Shown in pieces: positions 12,501-24,882 of a stretch of DNA of 64,000 nt. The position numbers and the translations under genes are program-made. Source of the DNA: Edolisoma coerulescens (lineage: Eukaryota; Chordata; Aves; Passeriformes; Campephagidae); assembly GCA_013397115.1 (NCBI GenBank), contig VWZW01000874.1, forward strand, positions 235,130-299,129, read 5' to 3'. Under the pieces are notes generated by a model. That model ran no database searches. It was not told the origin of the DNA and was given only the letters and a program-made list of their open reading frames with translations. Within the stretch, counting starts at the first letter, position 1. Every line of letters begins with the position of its first letter.

Positions 12501-15500
12501 CTTGATAGTGTGGAAGGGGAAGCAGTGCAGGGAGAGGGGGCTTGGTTGAGGTTACTGATGTCTGTAGGAACTTGTTTCCTTTTTGGAGCCTTTTTTTCTG
12601 AGAGTTATTTGTGCCAATCTTAAGTTTTTAAAATGTTTTCTGAACAAGCAAACTACTAACTTAAAAAGAGCCAAGAGTGAGACTTAGCTGTAAGAAATGT
12701 GAAGAAATCAAGAACTGAATGGCTGAATGATCTGGTAACTTCCCCCTGCTGAACTCTGTCATTTCTCCCTAATGTCTGAAATGCACCAGCCTTAATTATA
12801 TTCCATGATATTTGCAGTAATAGAGTGTTAGCTGTCTTCCACCTTTTATTTACAAATGTTAATGTCTTGTTTCCTGCACACTGGACTGTGTTCCAGCAAT
12901 GTGTTTATCCTGCAAGCTGAAGGTATTAGCATTTAGGGCTTAATTTTATTGCCACTCAATCCAGAGATAACTGCATTGCCTGCTTTATTTTGGTTTGTTT
13001 AATGGGCTGGGTACGGGTGAGGGCCCTGCACTACCCTCAGTCCACAGAGGAGCCTGTGGTAATTACAGGGAGAGATGTAGATCACTGTTCAGAGAGAATG
13101 ACTAATCCACCAGCAGATTTTACACAGGAATAAGGTCCTAAGGAGCTGGTAGATCTGTGGGTATTTTTGTCCTTTGTTTGGCAACTGGCACATAAAGTCA
13201 CTTGATTGGCACTTGCACAGTTGCTGGGAGTGAGCAAGATGGCCAACAGCTGGGAACACAATTATTATAAAGTCTGGGTGTTATACATCATAATTAGGCT
13301 CAAGAACCGAAAGTCAGCTGAGATGAATGAGGGCAATTCATGCTCTCACGGGCTGAGAAAGTGATTTTGTGTTTAAGATTTGGATACTTTTCTCTCTGTC
13401 TCCTGCTCTTCCCCCTCCCGTGGGAGGGCTGGCAGGACACGAAGCAGCTGCGTGGTACCTGTGTCTCACCTCGATGCATGCGTGGAGTGTTGTGATGCAC
13501 GTGGAAGTGCTGACTTCTCATCAAAACCTGCTGTGAATGAGTCTGGTCCCCTACAGTTGTTCTGCTCAGAGTGTTTGCAGTAAGAGGCAGGCCAAAAAGG
13601 AGCCTTTACTGTATAGCAATTATGTATCTTTTAATTAGATATTTAAACAATTAAATTTTACAGTTGTATGTGTCTAGAGATCGATGAATGTCAAGAATAT
13701 TTTAATTATTTTATGTTTCTGATTTAATGAAAGTCACAGTCATACAGGTTAGAAAGGAAAGGGCCACCCACTATGTAAAACTGAGATAGTTTCAAACTAA
13801 TATCAAGTATATTAGAAAAAATTCAGATGGGAATCAGATATGTCTCAAGGAAAATGTGAATCCTGCAAGCTGGGCTGTAGGGCTTTTCCCAAAGTTGGTT
13901 TGATGTTTCTTGACTCCCTGTGAGAGAGAATGCAGGGTTGTACAGAGTGACTGGGCTGGAGTAACACAGGCAAATCCTTAAAAAAACCTCAACAAAACAA
14001 CAGAAAACAAGGAAAAAACCCCCTGTGTTAGTATTGAAAGATGAGAAGGGTAAAGCATCACAATGCTTGAAAAATAGCAATAAAAAATTTGGCAGCATTA
14101 GTATTTCAAAGGGAGCAGCACTTGATTAAACATTTGGAAAGCATGCGAGAAGCATTCCAAGCAAAATGAAAATACACATGTATGATGGAAACAGGATAAA
14201 TAGAATATTCCACTTACAATTACCACAGCAAGAACGTAGCCCAAACTTAAGAATTCTTAATCAGGTAAAATTGTCATTGCTTTTAAGTCCAAGTAAAGCA
14301 GTGGATTGTGTTGGGTATGAGATGTTTGTGGATAAAGATGTTGGCAGGACCCATAGCTGCTCTGAAGAGCAGGTTCATGAACAAAGGAAATGAGAAGACC
14401 CAGAGCTTGCACCACCAGCACATCATGAGTGTGCTGCAAGGAGCTGGAGGATACAAGGCACTCTCTTCTTATCAGATACCAGTTGGGCAGTGGGGGTACC
14501 AAAAGATCTTGGAAAGGTCAAAGGTCTCTGCAGAATGCAGAGCTTGTCTCAAAAACCTGAGTTTTTCTGCCTCACATCAATGCAGTGATCATTCAGACAC
14601 TGCATGGATACATTGATTAAGAAGTGAAGATCAGTTGCCCTCTGGTTCCTACCAAGAGTGACCTATTGAGGACTGGGTACTGAACACCCATCTCTCTTGA
14701 GCAGGTAAATGTCATAGCCCAAAGCTGCCTTGCACTTCATCTCATTATCTGTTGTGATTGGGGCAGACTCCTTCCCAGATAGTTTCTCACTGAAATGCCT
14801 CATAGCCTTCTTTTTGCCCCTGCTCTCAATCAGTTGAGGAGGAAATGCTGTCTTAGAGGGAGCAATAAGTGGTGAGACTGGAACTGATGCTCAGTTCCCT
14901 CAACTGGAAGATTTTGGTTTGATGCTGCTTTACCAAGCAGGTTTTTTATTATAATAGTACTTGCATATGTGACTTGGCATAATGTAATAAAGGCAAGGGG
15001 CAAGTACATATAAAGTCTTCTGCTTGTAATGGCAGCCCATTTCTTTGGGTTCAAATAACATCAGGTAATTATAAACTGAAGTGATCACATCTGAAGAAAA
15101 AATTTTCACTGTATCCATGACTTGGTATGATTTACCTTCCACTTATTATTTCTTAATTTAAAAATTACTGCACGCTGTCTTTGAAATGTTGCAATTGTGT
15201 TGGTATTTTAAGTACTTGTAAGTACTTGTGCAAATCAGTTTTTCTGATGTTTGTCTGCAGGGCGAGGTGTGTGTTTATGTGCCCAGGGGAAAGGAGATGC
15301 ATTTGCATCCAGGAGGGTGTAGCAAGTGAACGGGTGCCAAAACAGTCTGTAGGAACAGTTGCACTGAAATAGTACAGGGTAAAAATGTTGGCAAATGAAA
15401 ATACCCAGCTTCCGAAGAAAGCATGGGATCTAATCCTCCCTGTAAATGCTGCTCATCTGAAGGCCTAAATGATAACTTTTGGTGATGAATCTTTCTAAAG

Positions 15501-18056
15501 ACACTTGTAGAGCCACCATGTTGCACATATGAAGATGCACGGTATTTTTGTAGATATAATTATATTTCATATAGTATTGTTAATCTTTGAGGTGCTGACG
15601 AACAGTTATTACATTTCTGTACTTTAGAGGCATCTTAATTTTAGGATGTTTCAGTGAAATCATTACTATTAGCCTCAGTAGGTGTTGAATTAAACCCTAA
15701 TTTATGTGGGACAGCTAATCATACATAGTATTATACCTGTTTTTCATGTGCCTCTCAGCCAAAGATCTAATAGCATTTTATGCAAGTAAAAACATAATTG
15801 CTGCAGAATGTCTCCAGAATGTTTCTTGTGATTCAAGACCTCTTATTCATAAGAACAGACTAATAGATACCTTATCTTCCCACTCCTCTGCAGTGCATGG
15901 AGCTTGCAGAGACAAAATTCCTGGTATATTTTACTCCGTAGATAGCTTGGCTTTGACTTGTTGTTGTATGATTCCCACTTTCAGAAGTGAAGCCTGCCAC
16001 AAGGATGTGCCATGTAGCCTGGGAAGAAACCCAGCGGATCTTTTATCATTATTGCCTTGTCTCTGGCTCACAGAGAAGCAATAGCCGCAGATCAAGACTC
16101 TGTTCAAAGCAGAGATGTCAGCACTGAATTGTTTTTTGGTGAAGGAAGGATGGATAAAATATTAAATGCAATCTTCTACTTGCCCTTATCTTTCTGTTCC
16201 CTGACAAGAATATTGTACTTTATTTCCATGGTTCTGTAATTCAAATTGAAGAGATGCAGGTTTGTGAAGAAAAAAAAAAAGAAAAAAATTGTTCAACAGT
16301 AGAAATCGGTTTTATAAAAATAAGTGTAGATTCTGTATTACATTTGCTTTCTTCTGTGAAAGCACTTCTATCTTGAGCAGGGAACAGCACATTTTTGGGA
16401 CTTACCCACTTTGATTTACATCCACCTGCTGCTGTAACTATTGTAATTTAATGCACAAAGACACTTCTACTTCCTGAGCAGTGGGGCAGTTTGCCCATGA
16501 TAATTTTGGAAGAGGTGTGTCTGTCTGCCTCAGTCCCCTTTCCCAGCAGCCTTTAAACCTTTGGGAATCCTTAGGATCACATTGGGTGGTGGGGCCCAGC
16601 AGAAGGTGAACAGAGGTAGGAAGCAGCTTGAGATTTTCAGTCCCTACAGCTTCTGTGGGAACTGTTGGCTTGGGTGCAGCGAAGAGAGGCTGGCTGGGCT
16701 CTCCAGAGGAGCAGGCTGCACTGTCAGCCCTGGGGTGCGCCTGGCTCGGGGCCACACGTCCCTGGGGCCTGAGGAGCTCCTGCAGCCCTGGGGGTCACCT
16801 GGAGACCCACCCGTGTCACCTGAGGATGGGACCAGAGCTGACCGTGGAGTTGCTCCGACACAGTTTTGAGATGGGTGAAAGTTTGGGAGGCAGGGGGACT
16901 TTGTGGTTGGTGAAGGGCAGACACTGTTGCTGGAGAGATAAGAGGTGATGCACGCTCTGTAGAAGAGCTGTGTTTGCTGTGGTCAGTAGTGCCAGAGAAC
17001 TGTGACACAGATGAGGCTTCGTTGGCCTCTGGGTGCACAGGGCCTGTTGCGGTCTCCCTGTCACTGGGAGAGCGTGTTTCTGTGGCAGACTCTTGTGTAT
17101 TTAACTAGTGATCTACCAAGGCTTTGGTCAAGATTTTATCCTGAACTGTTTATATTTCCCTTTGCAAACAGCATGAGTTTTCTCATAGAGGAAAATAATG
17201 AAAATAGCAAACAGGCTGAGAAAGGTGGCCCAAATCTTGTGTCACATCTGACATAAATTCAGAATTGCTTCAAAGTATGCGTACTGAACGAGTAATTACT
17301 CTGATTCTTCTGAAGCCATAATTTCAAGCTAGGTAGCTTCCAACAGTTGAATTAAGCTTGTCAGTTTAACACTGTTATTTGGAATGCTGTGAGCTCTATC
17401 CCCATCAGCTCCCAGGGCTGAAGTGCAGTAAAGCTGTTCCGGCAGACAGACTGTGGCTGTCTCCCTGGGTCTGGGATTACAGGTTAACGGAGAGCACGGC
17501 TCCATGGCAGGGTTATAAATTCCTGCCTGTGATTTCCAGGAATTGATTTTCTCTTCAGCCCTGGCAGGGAGCAGGAGTTGGGGAGGAGTCTCAGGTGCTC
17601 CCCACCCCCTGGAGCCCCACAAGGAGAGCACAGGAGAATCTGTTTGCTCTCTGCTGTGCTGTGGGGTTTGCAGCTGCCAGGTCCGAGGCAGTCACCAGTC
17701 CCCAGGTGTGTTGTGAGAAAGGATTGAAGGAGCACGGGAAGAGAGGCAGTGGGGAAAGGAGAGGCCGGGAGGGAAGGGGAAAGAAAGTCACTGGAACTCA
17801 GGTTTGGAAGTCGTCTCAAAATTAAGAGGCAGAGAGTTCATCTATAAATTACATGGGGTTTTTTCTGGTCTGGAATGTCTCAAGTTTTCCTGAAATTGTA
17901 ACTAGAAGTTCACTGATACAAAAGCTAGCATTGATGTATATTTGAGTGTGTGTGATTTGGGAATAGCTTGGGTGCGGCAGGCCAGGAAATAAAGGAGGTA
18001 AACAATTTACAGCCATTTATTCTTTTATTAGAGCTTTATCTGTGTAACTCTGATTA

Positions 18057-18070
18057 GTTGCCATAGATAC
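18057..18070 (+). promoter_or_regulatory. Weak RFX X-box-like site
   Basis: GTTGCCATAGATAC matches the palindromic RFX X-box GTTGCCATGGCAAC at 11 of 14 positions, with one half-site perfect. A site of this quality can occur by chance in 64 kb. It is listed only because similar sites recur at 39072 and 42332. Confidence 0.12.
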
Positions 18071-20591
18071 AGACAACACAGGGGCTTGTTTGAGTTGATG
18101 AAAACTCTGTCATGCTGATAAAAAATATGATTTTTCTTGGGAAAACTTTGAATTACTTCAGTTCCACTATTCTTGGCCATTATTTTTAACTACACTTGAA
18201 TTCATGTATTCAATTAAATAATTATGGCATTTAGGAGTCTACTTTTTTTATACAGCATCTGCAGAGTAATTTGAGTACAATGCAATACCAAACAAACGGG
18301 TTTTTAATTTAAATTAGTGATCATATTGACATACGTAAATTACTGTTCTGTCAGCTTACAGATGTGCTTCTATATTTCTAAAATAATTTTAATGATTTTT
18401 TTTCCCCTTGTGAAACAACTTGAGAACATGATCAGGTAACTGACGGGCTCACAAGTGTGGTTACAGATGTGCACAGCTTGATGCCATGTTCTGCTGCTGG
18501 TTAAGGATATGCTCTTCCTATGTAGAAGTTCAGTATCTCAAGTGATAAATGCAATGAATGTGACTTGGCACATCTTAATTCCAGCTACTCTGTCCAAATA
18601 GAGAGCAGTTCCTTGCTGTAAATGTAACTCAACTGACTCAAGAGATAGTTTTATATAAAGAAAAATTTTTAAAAGTTATGCAGCTTTTCTCTGACTGTTG
18701 GCTAAGTGTGTGTGGGATGCTCCCAGTCTGGAGTGCTATGGGCAGTGGTTTCCATTGAGTTTAAGGTGGCCACATTCCTTACCAAGTGTATTTGTCACAG
18801 GTCCTGTGGTCAGGATGAATCTGAAATGAGTGCTGTGGGCAGGGGAAAGATGCACCATCAGGGGAACAGAGAAGGAGGAGAAGTATTTTTTGAGTCAGCT
18901 TGATTTAAAATAAATACACATACAGTGGTTTCTTAAGGACTTAGAACCAGTGGGCACAGCCCTGGCAGAGTGGGTGCATGGTCAGAGTGCAGGGAGAGGC
19001 AGGTCAAGGTATGGTATCGTTCCAGCCTGTAGAAGACAGAGAGGAAGAGTTTAAATGATTCTGATTCTTTTAGGAGTGCAAAGTGGTTTTTGGGTTAAAG
19101 GCTGAGCTTGAAGCACGGCTGAGTACATGGATTATGCACTGGGCATGTGTCTGGCTGCAGTATGGATGAGCAGCCCTTGCAGCTGCATTTCCTGTGAGCA
19201 GTGAGGTTCCGTGCTCAATCAATTAATTAACAAAAACTGCTCCATACTGGAGAGCAGAATCCCTCGGCTCAAATGCTCCGGGTGCTCAAAGGTCATGGGC
19301 TTCTCCCTCCATTCCCTGCAAGCTGAGCCACATTCACTGCACTCCATTAAGCCTTTTGTGTTTGTGGTTACAGAACAGGATTTGCCCCACTGCTATAATC
19401 GAGTAAGCAGGTATAGGAGAAATAACATGAACAGTGCAGTTCTGCAAGGAGTCAGACTGACTGTGGTGGACAGAGGAAAAGTGCCATGCCTTACTCTCAA
19501 CAGACCATATGTTTCCCCTGCAACCTTTCAGTAGCAAAATTACCCTTAACTGTATTCTTAATGTCTGGAGTCAAGATCCTAGAATCAGTATTTCCTGGGG
19601 AAAGAAAGGTAGGTTTGAGCAGCAGTAAGTAAATTTGGGATATTAAAAATATTGAAAATTTTACCAGATGTCTTAGAGGTTTGAAAAACAGCTTAAATCT
19701 TTTCAGCGATTAAAACCTATTTTTCTAAGTTAGAACACTTCATTTTGCTACAACCTATTCGAATTAATAAAAACAAGGGACTCCTATGGATGAAAAAACG
19801 ACTGAACATGTGTGTGCATCAGTTTTGAGTTTAAACTCCTGAATCTACAGGGCCTGCAATTACATCCTTTCCTTTTCTAAATATTCAGATCACAGTGTTC
19901 TCAGGCCCAGTTTAAGAATTTTCTCTCTATATACAAAGCCAGGATGAGGTATTCAGTAATTCACTACCAATGAACCAATTAAAAAATACATAATGGTTTA
20001 ACACAGCTGTAGAAACAAGTATACTGATGTTTGTCTTTATCATCACACAATGCCTGCGTCTTCCTGATTTTTCCATTTAGTTTTTTGATTGATTGCTTGT
20101 GTTGAGTATCTCCCCACACTGAGCCCTTCTCTGCAGCAGACCCAGAGGAGAGAACTGGGGTCCCTGTGGGGACATCCCAATATGCCACTCACCTGTTCCC
20201 AGTCCTTGGATGAGCAGTAGGATCGTGCACACATTTGATATATTAATGGCCTTATCTGCTGAAAATAGTTTTGTTCTTAAAAGGCTCCTGAATTTAAACT
20301 GGTCAAATATGTCTGCAGCGAACATGACTGTAGCAGGATGGATTTGTCCTAAGTGAAGAAGGTTTAGCCTCATGTGTTTGCACTTGAGGCCTTCACTCAG
20401 GTTAACGTGGTGAGAGACTCAGAAGAATAGAAAAAATAGTAATAGTAAAAAACTCCCTGATGGAATGTTTTCAGGACGAGGCTCATAATGATCCATTGAA
20501 GCTGTCTAAAAGAATCCAGCAGCTGCAGCCCTGGGAGAGGAGGACGCCCCTTGCCGCTGCCGGCCTCACGCTGTGCTCTGTTCTCTTGCAG

Positions 20592-20759
20592 GGCGTGGGG
20601 GGGTGCGGGGGCAGCCAGGCCGGGCTGGGCACGGCCTCCCCCCGGCAGTACCCCCGGCAGAAAATAACGCGCGTCAACCTCAGGGACTTCATCTTCTACA
20701 TGGAGCAGGAGCGAGAAATGAGCCGTTCTCTCCTGCTCTACCGAGCTCTGCTTAAATAA
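20592..20759 (+). CDS. TAF4-family TFIID subunit, terminal coding exon (55 residues plus stop)
   Basis: The exon follows a good 3' splice site (pyrimidine-rich CTGTTCTCTTGCAG) and is open in phase 0 to TAA. The protein starts GVGGCGG, passes through PRQYPRQKITRVNLRDFIFY and ends SRSLLLYRALLK at the stop. TRVNLRD-F/L-IF, an acidic E-ER cluster and a LLLY-A-LK terminus are the signature of the extreme C-terminus of TAF4 and TAF4B. TAF4 pairs with TAF12 through a histone fold and scaffolds TFIID for RNA polymerase II initiation. The Gly-rich start corresponds to the variable linker before this tail. From memory, TRVNLRD and SLLLY look TAF4-like, while MEQEREM and ALLK look TAF4B-like, so paralogue assignment is open. 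The gene is convergent with KCTD15. No other exon is in the window. Alternative: an isolated duplicated exon, though the clean splice site, intact frame and long 3' UTR argue against that. Confidence 0.75.
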   Translation, partial: GVGGCGGSQAGLGTASPRQYPRQKITRVNLRDFIFYMEQEREMSRSLLLYRALLK

Positions 20760-20760
20760 A
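20755..20760 (+). promoter_or_regulatory. AATAAA overlapping the TAF4-family stop codon
   Basis: The last codons CTT AAA TAA followed by A create an AATAAA hexamer that includes the stop codon. Cleavage from it would leave almost no 3' UTR. It may be unused, given further signals at 20895 and 22261. Confidence 0.35.
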
Positions 20761-20894
20761 GCCAACAGTTGTACTGATTGCTCCACAGAAGCTCAACTTG
20801 CATTGAAAGCTGTCATTTTAATGTGCCTTCTATTTTTTTCAGAAGTCAATGTTCCAGTAATTTTGTTTTGTAAAATTGTCAGACACNCTCCACA

Positions 20895-20900
20895 AATAAA
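20895..20900 (+). promoter_or_regulatory. Proximal poly(A) signal AATAAA
   Basis: A canonical hexamer lies about 135 nt after the stop codon, in CACAAATAAAATC. It would produce a short 3' UTR lacking the two Pumilio-type sites downstream. Confidence 0.45.
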
Positions 20901-22131
20901 ATCAACATCGAAGTCTTGCTCCATTTGGCCATTTTAGGTAAGGCTGAAGTAGCTGGCGTTGAAGTTACACAAATGCAATGGCTCACCTAAACCATCTCCT
21001 GGCCAGGAGTGGGACAGGTTCACAGGAGTGGGTCCCAGCCATGGTGTTCAGCTGTGTGTTCACTCATGGTGCTGGGCTTGTTTTGTTTTCAGTTTACTAG
21101 CACTGTCTCACTAACCATGGTGATACCTGTTGCTATTTTAGCTTAGTTATAATGGCAATTTTTTGCACAGCCAAGAGACTAGCCACTGCACACTCCCACA
21201 AATTTTATGTATTTAGGATTTTTGCTTTTACTGCACAGCTCATTTCCTGAGCCATTTGCTGAACCAAATCTTAAGTGTATGAAATCTGTGTGCTGGGTCT
21301 CAGCTGAGTTACCTTGACTTGCTTCCAGTTGTTTTCTAGATCTCATCAACCTTTTGCGCATTTGTAGCAGCTGGTTAGTAACAGGATTCAAAGTTGGATT
21401 TTCTAGAAAAATGTTAATTTATTTATTGCAAAGAGAGTGGTTTAATGGTGGTTTTAAAAAAGAATATTGTTCAGTAAAGATTTTAGAGTATTCTATATGG
21501 ATTTTTAAAGTCACTGTAGAGGTTTTTGGGGGCTGCTTCTACTCCTGGAGTGGGGAGAGCAGGTGAGCCCTGGCTGCCCAGTGCCACCTGGAGTGGGGAC
21601 ACCTTCGCCTTGGACAGCCGGACCAAGGCCTCCAGGCCGGAGAGGCTCCTGAACAGGCACGTGGCTTTAAGCATAAGGAGCAGCTGTAAGTACCTAAAGG
21701 GGGGTGAATGCCTTTTAAATGCTTTGCTGAAGCAGAATTTGGGCCCACACGGAAGACGAGCGACATCAGTGTGAGTCTGTGAAATGGGGATAGAACAGGG
21801 CACGAACAGGCAGGTGGGCACGAGCTGTGCTTCAGAGCTAACAGTGTTACCAGGCACCACAGAAGGGAGACATTTGCTTATTTATCTTTTCCATTTTTAC
21901 TGTGTTATGCTTGCCACTTTTTTGAGGCAATATTTTTTTTGATGGGAAACCATAGCGAAAGCACAAATAGAACTATTTGTCCAATAGTTTTAAAAACAAA
22001 GGTTTTAATTATTTTTTAAGGTTTATGAAAAGCAGAAGAAAATTTATACTGCTGCTATTTAGCCAAAAGATTATTCATAAGGTATTTAAGGCCAGGAAGT
22101 GTAAAGTTACGTTTTAAATGTATTGATAATT

Positions 22132-22139
22132 TGTACATA
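22132..22139 (+). promoter_or_regulatory. Pumilio response element-like octamer TGTACATA
   Basis: This matches the PUM consensus TGTANATA exactly and lies in the AU-rich distal part of the inferred TAF4-family 3' UTR, 59 nt before a second identical octamer. Confidence 0.4.
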
Positions 22140-22190
22140 TTGTTTATAAAGGCCTTGTGTTTATTAGAGTTACGTTATTTTGATGATTTC

Positions 22191-22198
22191 TGTACATA
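22191..22198 (+). promoter_or_regulatory. Second TGTACATA octamer
   Basis: This is another exact match to TGTANATA, about 65 nt upstream of the distal poly(A) signal. Paired sites near the mRNA end are typical of Pumilio-regulated transcripts, but binding is not shown here. Confidence 0.4.
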
Positions 22199-22260
22199 CT
22201 GGTAAATACCCCCAATTTGTGTGAAAACATACTCCCTTATTTGTACTTATTTTGTAAAGA

Positions 22261-22266
22261 AATAAA
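22261..22266 (+). promoter_or_regulatory. Distal poly(A) signal AATAAA of the TAF4-family gene
   Basis: A canonical AATAAA occurs in TAAAGAAATAAAACAATTT. Cleavage is expected 10-30 nt downstream. The block before it has the character of a 3' UTR on this strand, so I take it as the main transcript end. Confidence 0.5.
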
Positions 22267-22285
22267 ACAATTTACTAAAGTAACA

Positions 22286-23197
22286 CATCAAGTGACATAC
22301 AGTATTAATTTATCAAACATGAATTTCACATTGTCTTGTAGTTCTCAAGCACTGGTCAGAAATATTTTGCATTAAAATATTAACAGAATATCCACAAAGA
22401 AATATTAAAACCAAATACTTCAATGTTTTGTTGTGCTGATTCTTATCTTTTGTGAAACATCTAATAAAATTGTCAACAAACCTCGATGCCATCAGTACAG
22501 AGAATGGATGTACTCAGCAGTGGCTTTCTCGGGAGCAATGAGTCCAACAAGCACAACAGAACATTCTCTTTCGCTTTCTGTCTGTGACTGGAGCTGGGAC
22601 AGCCTGGACACAAAGTGCTCGTGAAGCCTCGTGCTTGTCAAGCACGGGGCCAGTGCTCAGCAACAGTGAATCAGAACAGTTTTGTTCAGTGGGTTTAGGT
22701 GAAAAACCAGGCTGTGCTTTGCTTCTTGGCCTTTGCCACACAAACCTGTGCTGGCTGCACACCATGGCTTCACTGGGGTTCTGTGGTGCTGTAAAATATC
22801 TCAGTGATGCTGAGCAATGTTCTCCATTAAGTTATGTTGCTATGGTTTAAGGCCAGAAGTAAATATTCAGATCAGTTTTTGCTGATATTGCTGCCTAAAA
22901 ATATAGGGAAATAAGTAAAAAAGATATAAATGAAACTGTAATAATCTTTAAATAGGTGACCTGAAGTTACTAACTAAAAGAACACATCCTAGCTTAACTT
23001 TTTTTTTTTTAAAGGCATATTTCTTCTAAGAAAGTGATGGTTTCCACATGTCTTCCTTGCCTTTGTGCTGTTTTGCAGTCAATGCTGTGATGTCACGGTT
23101 TAAACTTTCCATCTCAAGTTCACATTTAACTCGGCTGGCGCAGCCTGGAACCTTTTCCAATGCCACCTCAGCAAAGCTGCCCAACTATGGGAGCTGC
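22286..23197. other. Short intergenic gap between convergent transcripts
   Basis: This is unique sequence with no recognisable exon, RNA gene or mobile element. Plus-strand frames at 22433-22850 have no similarity I recognise. A T10 run is near 23000. Either 3' UTR might extend into it. Confidence 0.4.
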
Positions 23198-23243
23198 TTT
23201 ATTGAGCCATAAAAAAATACAGTAAACACCAAACTGAGGAAAA

Positions 23244-23262
23244 ACCAACCAACCAACCAACC
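23244..23262 (+). repeat. (CCAA)n microsatellite
   Basis: Consecutive CCAA units occur in AAAACCAACCAACCAACCAA. The run is short and probably polymorphic. Confidence 0.8.
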
Positions 23263-24864
23263 ACAAATACTTCCAACGTTCCACAGATGTGTAAAAGCAC
23301 CATCCCACTCTGCGCTCCCCAGAGCTGCCTGGGGAGAGCACCAGGGGCAGGAGCAGGCCCCTGGGATGGAATATCACCTTTATTCCCTGGCTGAGAGGTA
23401 AGGACCGGACAGGATGCGCTGCCGGAAGCGCTCGGCTCACCCCGTGCCGGAGGGCAGGGCAGGAGTGGATACAGGATAAAAAGAAGAACCTGAACAGACT
23501 ATTGAAGGATACTTTGGACTTTAAGGTATGAAAGTAATAAATAAAACACTTTTATCTTTTTGTAAGACATGGCTACATCAAGCTGAATGGATCAGAAGGC
23601 TGAAGAAGATGCAATCAAAAATTCCCACCTCTTTCAAACAACATGGGAGATACCATGAGTGTTCCACCCTACGTGCTTGTTTCTGTTCATTTACTTTACA
23701 GAAATGTTTATGGCATGAAGTACTGTATAAGAAATGTGCATACACAAATACATGACAATTATACGTTAAGTTCTTTACAATATTAAATGTATAATATACA
23801 ATTCTACAGATATCTTACATACAAAGGTGAATGTGTGCCATATATTCAAATATGGCAATGCCTAGTGACTTTAGAATGTTGTACAAGTATAAAACCACAA
23901 AATAAAATAACTTTACAACTCTTAAAGTAGACAGATTTGCTCAACTGTTCTGCTAAGGTAGCAGGCCAACCGGCCAGGATTGCCATTAGAGATTTCAGAG
24001 TTGGGTGACCAAGGTGAGAAAACCTGCAGAGGTCTGATTTTCTACGGACAGGTATCCAGCCCTTTTCCAAAAATTAGACCCCTGCCTAGATTTTACCTTG
24101 GATAGTCAGTACAGCTCATTGCTTTTGAAAATACTAGTCTTAAATGTGACTTTTAAATTTTGCCTGATTGCAATCAATTTGTATTAAAGAACTGTTGACC
24201 ACTTAATACTCCGTCCCTTGTTCCATATGGCCATGTTTATGCATCTAAAAAGAGTTTAATTAAAATTCAGCATCTACAACAGTATTCTATAAATTAATGT
24301 GGGAGAAACTAAATTGTGATTAACACATGAATTAGTGATTGAGGACCCAATCATGCTAAACAGCAATAAACAGGATTTAGCAGAATGCTATTTATAACCT
24401 TGCACCTGCAAGGTGCTGTCTCCTGAGTTAGGAAGCCCTGTGAGTCAGTGCCAAGTCCTGGCAGAAGCAGGACCCTCCTGCAGACAGACCCCTGACTTTG
24501 TTACAGAGAAAGTTACACAGATAGAGGGCAGCTACACAATTCAAATTTTAATAATAATTTAGAATAACAAAACAATTTAAACAAAAGGTGGCCTGCTTTC
24601 ATCCGGCAGTGGCAATACAAGGTTTTAACAACTCTTTGCAAGAATTCCAGACCCATAAAAAGTGGGCTTGTCCAAAATTCTTAAACTTTCCTGCTAAATG
24701 TGGGCTTCTTACATGGTTAGTAAATGATTAACAAGGGGTGGCTTGCTTGGCAGAACCACGCTTCTTTGATGATGGAAAACTTAACAGTTGCTGTGTCAAA
24801 ACAAGACTGGCTTTAAAAGAGCAACAACTCCACGTCGGGTATGCAACCCTCACGTGATGGTGGA

Positions 24865-24882
24865 TTTATTTAGCATTTTATT
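24865..24882 (-). promoter_or_regulatory. KCTD15: Paired poly(A) signals for KCTD15 (two AATAAA hexamers)
   Basis: The minus strand reads AATAAAATGCTAAATAAA, with two canonical hexamers 12 nt apart and about 730 nt after the KCTD15 stop. They are good candidates for a short 3' UTR isoform. Confidence 0.4.

Larger units (their letters stand above)
1..20591 (+). other. Probable last intron (partial) of the TAF4-family gene; no exon recognised
   Basis: This stretch precedes the 3' splice site used by the terminal TAF4-family exon. I looked on the plus strand for the strongly conserved upstream TAF4 parts (histone-fold region, the QRLQNL-type helix, the basic KQKAKEMQ-type segment) and found none, so the intron probably runs beyond the left edge. 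It is AT-rich, with GC-richer patches near 3.2-3.5, 16.5-16.9 and 17.4-17.8 kb. Those patches open short reading frames without recognisable similarity. A CR1 stub, an old SINE and A-rich tracts are listed separately. The intron assignment is inference from the acceptor. The DNA could instead be intergenic if the exon is an isolated remnant. Confidence 0.45.
20760..22285 (+). other. 3' UTR of the TAF4-family gene (inferred)
   Basis: After the stop there is no long coding frame. The distal part (about 21860-22285) is AT-rich with many TTTGTA, TTTATT and TGTA motifs, and it ends at a canonical AATAAA (22261) followed by a T-rich region, as expected of a mature 3' UTR. A GC-rich island at 21540-21650 interrupts it. 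A proximal signal at 20895 could give a short isoform of about 150 nt. One unresolved base is at 20887. The extent is inferred from sequence character only. Confidence 0.5.

Noticed and set aside
20460..20591. Open frame extending the TAF4-family exon upstream to an ATG
   Set aside because: It is intronic read-through: a clean pyrimidine tract and CAG precede 20592, and residues encoded upstream have no TAF4 similarity.
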